Source: Paraburkholderia bannensis NBRC 103871
GTDB taxonomy: Bacteria > Pseudomonadota > Gammaproteobacteria > Burkholderiales > Burkholderiaceae
DNA: 64,000 bases
Direction: 5' to 3'
NCBI RefSeq assembly: GCF_000685015.1
Contig: NZ_BAYA01000032.1
Span: 1 to 64,000, forward strand
The notes under the pieces were generated by a model. That model was not told the origin of the DNA, searched no databases, and worked only from the letters and a program-made list of their open reading frames with translations. Both the position numbers and the translations under genes were made by a program. Below are positions 62,033 to 64,000 of the stretch, piece after piece (positions within the stretch are counted from its first letter, which is position 1; each line of letters begins with the position of its first letter).

Positions 62033-62063
62033 CACGCAGTTTTCACGCAGTTTTCACGCAGTT
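62033..62063 (+). repeat. 11-bp tandem repeat, about 2.8 units
   Basis: CACGCAGTTTT is repeated twice exactly and a third unit begins CACGCAGTT. It lies between the hairpin and the terminator. Confidence 0.6.
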
Positions 62064-62068
62064 CATCC

Positions 62069-62096
62069 CAGGCGCCTTCGGGCGCCTTTTCTTTTG
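62069..62096 (+). terminator. Rho-independent terminator of the DUF3300-DUF2950 operon
   Basis: GGCGCC-TTCG-GGCGCC followed by TTTTCTTTTG; a stable tetraloop hairpin. Confidence 0.88.
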
Positions 62097-62325
62097 TTGG
62101 CCCTTGTCACCTTCGTTTACCGCTCTGAGCGGCGGCGCCTGTTTGCGTCGCTTGAACGCTCGTATCTCGTAAATCGGGCACAATCGGCCGGACGTGGAGG
62201 CTGACGGCGCGCAGCCGGCCTCCATGTTGCGGCTGGGGAGAGGGTGAAAGCGAAGCCAGATTCGAGTCGGGCACGTCGATTGCTGTATCCCTGCGCAAAA
62301 TCCTTATTCGTGTGGAGATAACGAC

Positions 62326-62913
62326 ATGCAACGACGCAACTTCATGCTTTCGGCAGCCGCAGCGCTCGCCTCCGGCGGTCTGGCGCTCGCAGGCTGCACC
62401 ACCACCCCGGGCAATTCCTCCAACGCTTCGACGGATTCGTCGAAGCGCCAGTCGATCGACGCCAGCGTCAACGACGCCATGACGAAGCTGTACGCGACCG
62501 TCAATGGTTCGCGCGAACTCGTCGCGAAGTCGCGCGGCGTGCTGGTGTTCCCGTCGGTGCTCCAGGCGGGCTTCATTGTCGGCGCGCAGTACGGCGAAGG
62601 CGCGCTGCGCGTGGGCGGCGCGACGACGGGCTACTACAGCACGGTGTCCGGCTCGTTCGGCCTCCAGGCTGGCGCGCAGTCGAAGGCCATCATCTTCTGC
62701 TTCATGACCCAGGACGCGCTGGACAAATTCCGCGCCACGGACGGCTGGGCAGCGGGCGCCGACGCCTCGGTCGCGCTCGTGACGGTCGGCGCGAACGGCG
62801 CGGTCGATACCAACACGGCAACGCACCCGGTCGAAGTCTTCGTGATGACCAACGCCGGCCTGATGGCGGACGTCTCGCTCGCGGGCACGAAGGTGACGCG
62901 CCTGAAGATCTAA
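62326..62913 (+). CDS. YSC84/SYLF domain lipoprotein
   Basis: 195-aa exported lipoprotein of the SYLF (YSC84) lipid-binding family, function in bacteria unclear. The N-terminus MQRRNFMLSAAAALASGG has a Tat-like twin arginine and ends in a lipobox (LALAGC). The core KSRGVLVFPSVLQAGFIVG, YGEGALRVGG, GYYSTVSGSFGLQAGAQSK and the C-terminal AGLMADVSLAGTKVTRLKI are diagnostic. It follows GGAGATAACGAC. It is a single gene with its own terminator. Confidence 0.9.
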   Translation: MQRRNFMLSAAAALASGGLALAGCTTTPGNSSNASTDSSKRQSIDASVNDAMTKLYATVNGSRELVAKSRGVLVFPSVLQAGFIVGAQYGEGALRVGGATTGYYSTVSGSFGLQAGAQSKAIIFCFMTQDALDKFRATDGWAAGADASVALVTVGANGAVDTNTATHPVEVFVMTNAGLMADVSLAGTKVTRLKI

Positions 62914-62935
62914 GGACTTAAGGTCGTGCAGTGAG

Positions 62936-62970
62936 AAAGGGCAACGCTTGAGGCGTTGCCCTTTGTATTT
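62936..62970 (+). terminator. Rho-independent terminator of the lipoprotein gene
   Basis: AAAGGGCAACGC / GCGTTGCCCTTT with a TTGAG loop, followed by GTATTTTT. Confidence 0.88.
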
Positions 62971-63176
62971 TTGCCTGCATGTCTGAAAGATCTGGCATCG
63001 ACGCTGTGTGACATCAAGGCCCGTGCTGATCGCGCGAACGATAATCGTCGAATTGCCTGGCATGCCTATCTTAATTCTTCGCTGACGAATGAGTCGTGGC
63101 GATCTGGTGACGCTGCGTGGGCAGCTTTTCTCACTCCCGCAGCAGTCTCAATGCAACCAGGTCACAGGAAAGACTC

Positions 63177-64000
63177 ATGTTAGGATCGACCGGCAAACCA
63201 CCACGCCACGGCAATACGGATCCCGGCTTGCCCGGCACTCCCGATATGAGCAACCACGAGCGCTTCAATGTTGTCTATGACGGCCCCGCGCTAGCGGAGC
63301 ATCGCATGGACGTGCGCGACCTGGCTCCTGCACTGGTCGCGATGGCCGATTTGTTCACGGCCGCCAACAAGGTGCTCAACGGCGACGCCGCGGATGTGCG
63401 CGTCGAAGTGAACGGCAGCTTCCGTGCCGGCTCTTTCAATATCGAGCTGATTTTCGCCCAGCAGTTCCTGGCACAGTTGCGCGACATGTTCGCGGGAACC
63501 AGTGCGACCGCTGTGGCCAACGCATGGACGATACTCGGGCTGGTGGGCTACGTCGGCGGACGCGGCATCATTGGATTGCTGCGGGCGCTGCGCGGGCGGC
63601 GTGTGCACCGCATCGAGTCGCTGGGTGAGAACGTGCGCATCTGGATCACCGAGTCGGAGTCTATCGAAGTCGAAGATCAGGTCATGCGGCTCTGGCGAAG
63701 CCAGAGCGTGCGCATTGCGCTTCAGAAAACGCTTTCACCCCTCGAACGCGAAGGCATCACCAGCTTCGGCATCGTTCGCGGCACGCAAATCGAACTTGCC
63801 ATCGACGACGCAGAATTGCCGACGTTCGAATCGTCGACGAGCGAAGGCGAGGTCGTGACCGACCATGTCGTGCGCAAAGTGCTCCTGATCGAATCGGTTG
63901 TGTTCAAGGACGGCAATAAGTGGCGGGTTCACGATGGCCAGTACCCGTTCTTTGCATCGCTTGAAGACGAGACGTTTCTTGCGAGGATCAACGCGGGCGA
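63177..64000 (+). CDS. Unrecognised protein (3' partial)
   Basis: The frame from ATG 63177 stays open to the window end (274 codons), so the gene continues. AGGAAAG precedes the start. The protein opens with a Gly/Pro-rich segment, then a mixed alpha/beta region (HERFNVVYDGPALAEHRMDV, RDLAPALVAMADLFTAANKV, VEVNGSFRAGSFNIELIFAQ), a probable hydrophobic hairpin (AWTILGLVGYVGGRGIIGLL) followed by basic RALRGRRVHR, and a beta-rich end (GITSFGIVRGTQIELAIDD, VVFKDGNKWRVHDGQYPFF). I do not recognise the family. Its hydrophobic middle suggests membrane contact. Confidence 0.7.
   Translation, partial: MLGSTGKPPRHGNTDPGLPGTPDMSNHERFNVVYDGPALAEHRMDVRDLAPALVAMADLFTAANKVLNGDAADVRVEVNGSFRAGSFNIELIFAQQFLAQLRDMFAGTSATAVANAWTILGLVGYVGGRGIIGLLRALRGRRVHRIESLGENVRIWITESESIEVEDQVMRLWRSQSVRIALQKTLSPLEREGITSFGIVRGTQIELAIDDAELPTFESSTSEGEVVTDHVVRKVLLIESVVFKDGNKWRVHDGQYPFFASLEDETFLARINAG

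Larger units (their letters stand above)
61985..62325. other. Intergenic region between DUF2950 and the lipoprotein gene
   Basis: These 341 bases contain a 10-bp hairpin (61995-62017), an 11-bp tandem repeat (62033-62063), the operon terminator (62069-62096) and the promoter region of the lipoprotein gene. No gene was found. Confidence 0.5.

Overview
The window is high-GC, densely coded DNA that reads like a Burkholderiaceae chromosome, probably Paraburkholderia, Caballeronia or a relative. This is inferred from codon bias, many MarR/LysR/AraC regulators, an hpa homoprotocatechuate cluster, a LysP-type permease and a DUF3300/DUF2950 pair. No rRNA, convincing tRNA, CRISPR array, transposase or phage integrase was seen. 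Both edges cut a gene: an ABC permease at the left and an unrecognised protein at the right.

Layout. 1-2.6 kb: ABC importer of the nitrate/sulfonate type. 2.8-5.7 kb: large MscS-family channel (minus strand). 6-9.3 kb: ketopantoate-reductase-like gene and class II aldolase, divergent from a MarR regulator. 8.5-15 kb: complete meta-cleavage half of homoprotocatechuate degradation (hpaI-H-F-D-E-G2-G1, divergent from hpaR), with hpaG split in two and no hpaBC in view. 15-21.3 kb: thioredoxin, methyltransferase, a small unknown protein, a YcaQ-type protein, a cyclic-nucleotide-binding/thioredoxin-reductase-like flavoprotein and a DedA-rhodanese fusion. 21.7-25 kb: small unknown genes and an Aer-type energy-taxis receptor with a sigma-28 promoter. 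25.3-29.3 kb: Fur-controlled iron uptake (TonB receptor, PiuC hydroxylase, PepSY-type membrane protein). 29.3-34.3 kb: LysR/DMT exporter, cobF, LysE exporter, AraC regulator, GNAT.

34.5-39.6 kb holds the most unusual locus: a five-gene signalling operon. It encodes a membrane-bound CheA-like kinase with its own HPt domain but no CheW-like domain, a one-TM remnant of a chemoreceptor signalling tip, two CheC/CheX-type phosphatases (one fused to a dead receiver) that share the same C-terminal tail GELELF, and a CheY-like receiver protein. 39.9-42.1 kb is a lower-GC insert encoding a PAAR protein, a GH24 muramidase, an LprI-like protein and an OmpA-like periplasmic protein. It looks like a type VI secretion effector/immunity module.

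42.3-49.3 kb: lysP, a YdeP-type molybdopterin oxidoreductase, a MocR-type regulator, a small HTH protein and a LysR regulator. 49.4-54.2 kb: MarR plus an EmrA/EmrB/NodT tripartite drug efflux operon. 54.3-57.8 kb: AraC, AhpD-like protein, and a thiolase followed by a second MarR paralogous to the first. Similar palindromes sit at the marR, emrA and thiolase promoters. 58-63 kb: TAXI-type binding protein with a C-terminal membrane segment, the DUF3300-DUF2950 operon behind a strong sigma-70 promoter, and a YSC84/SYLF lipoprotein.

Across the intergenic spaces a short fixed-spacing motif, GGTGAG-N4-TTCGGGAG, occurs six times, always on the plus strand.
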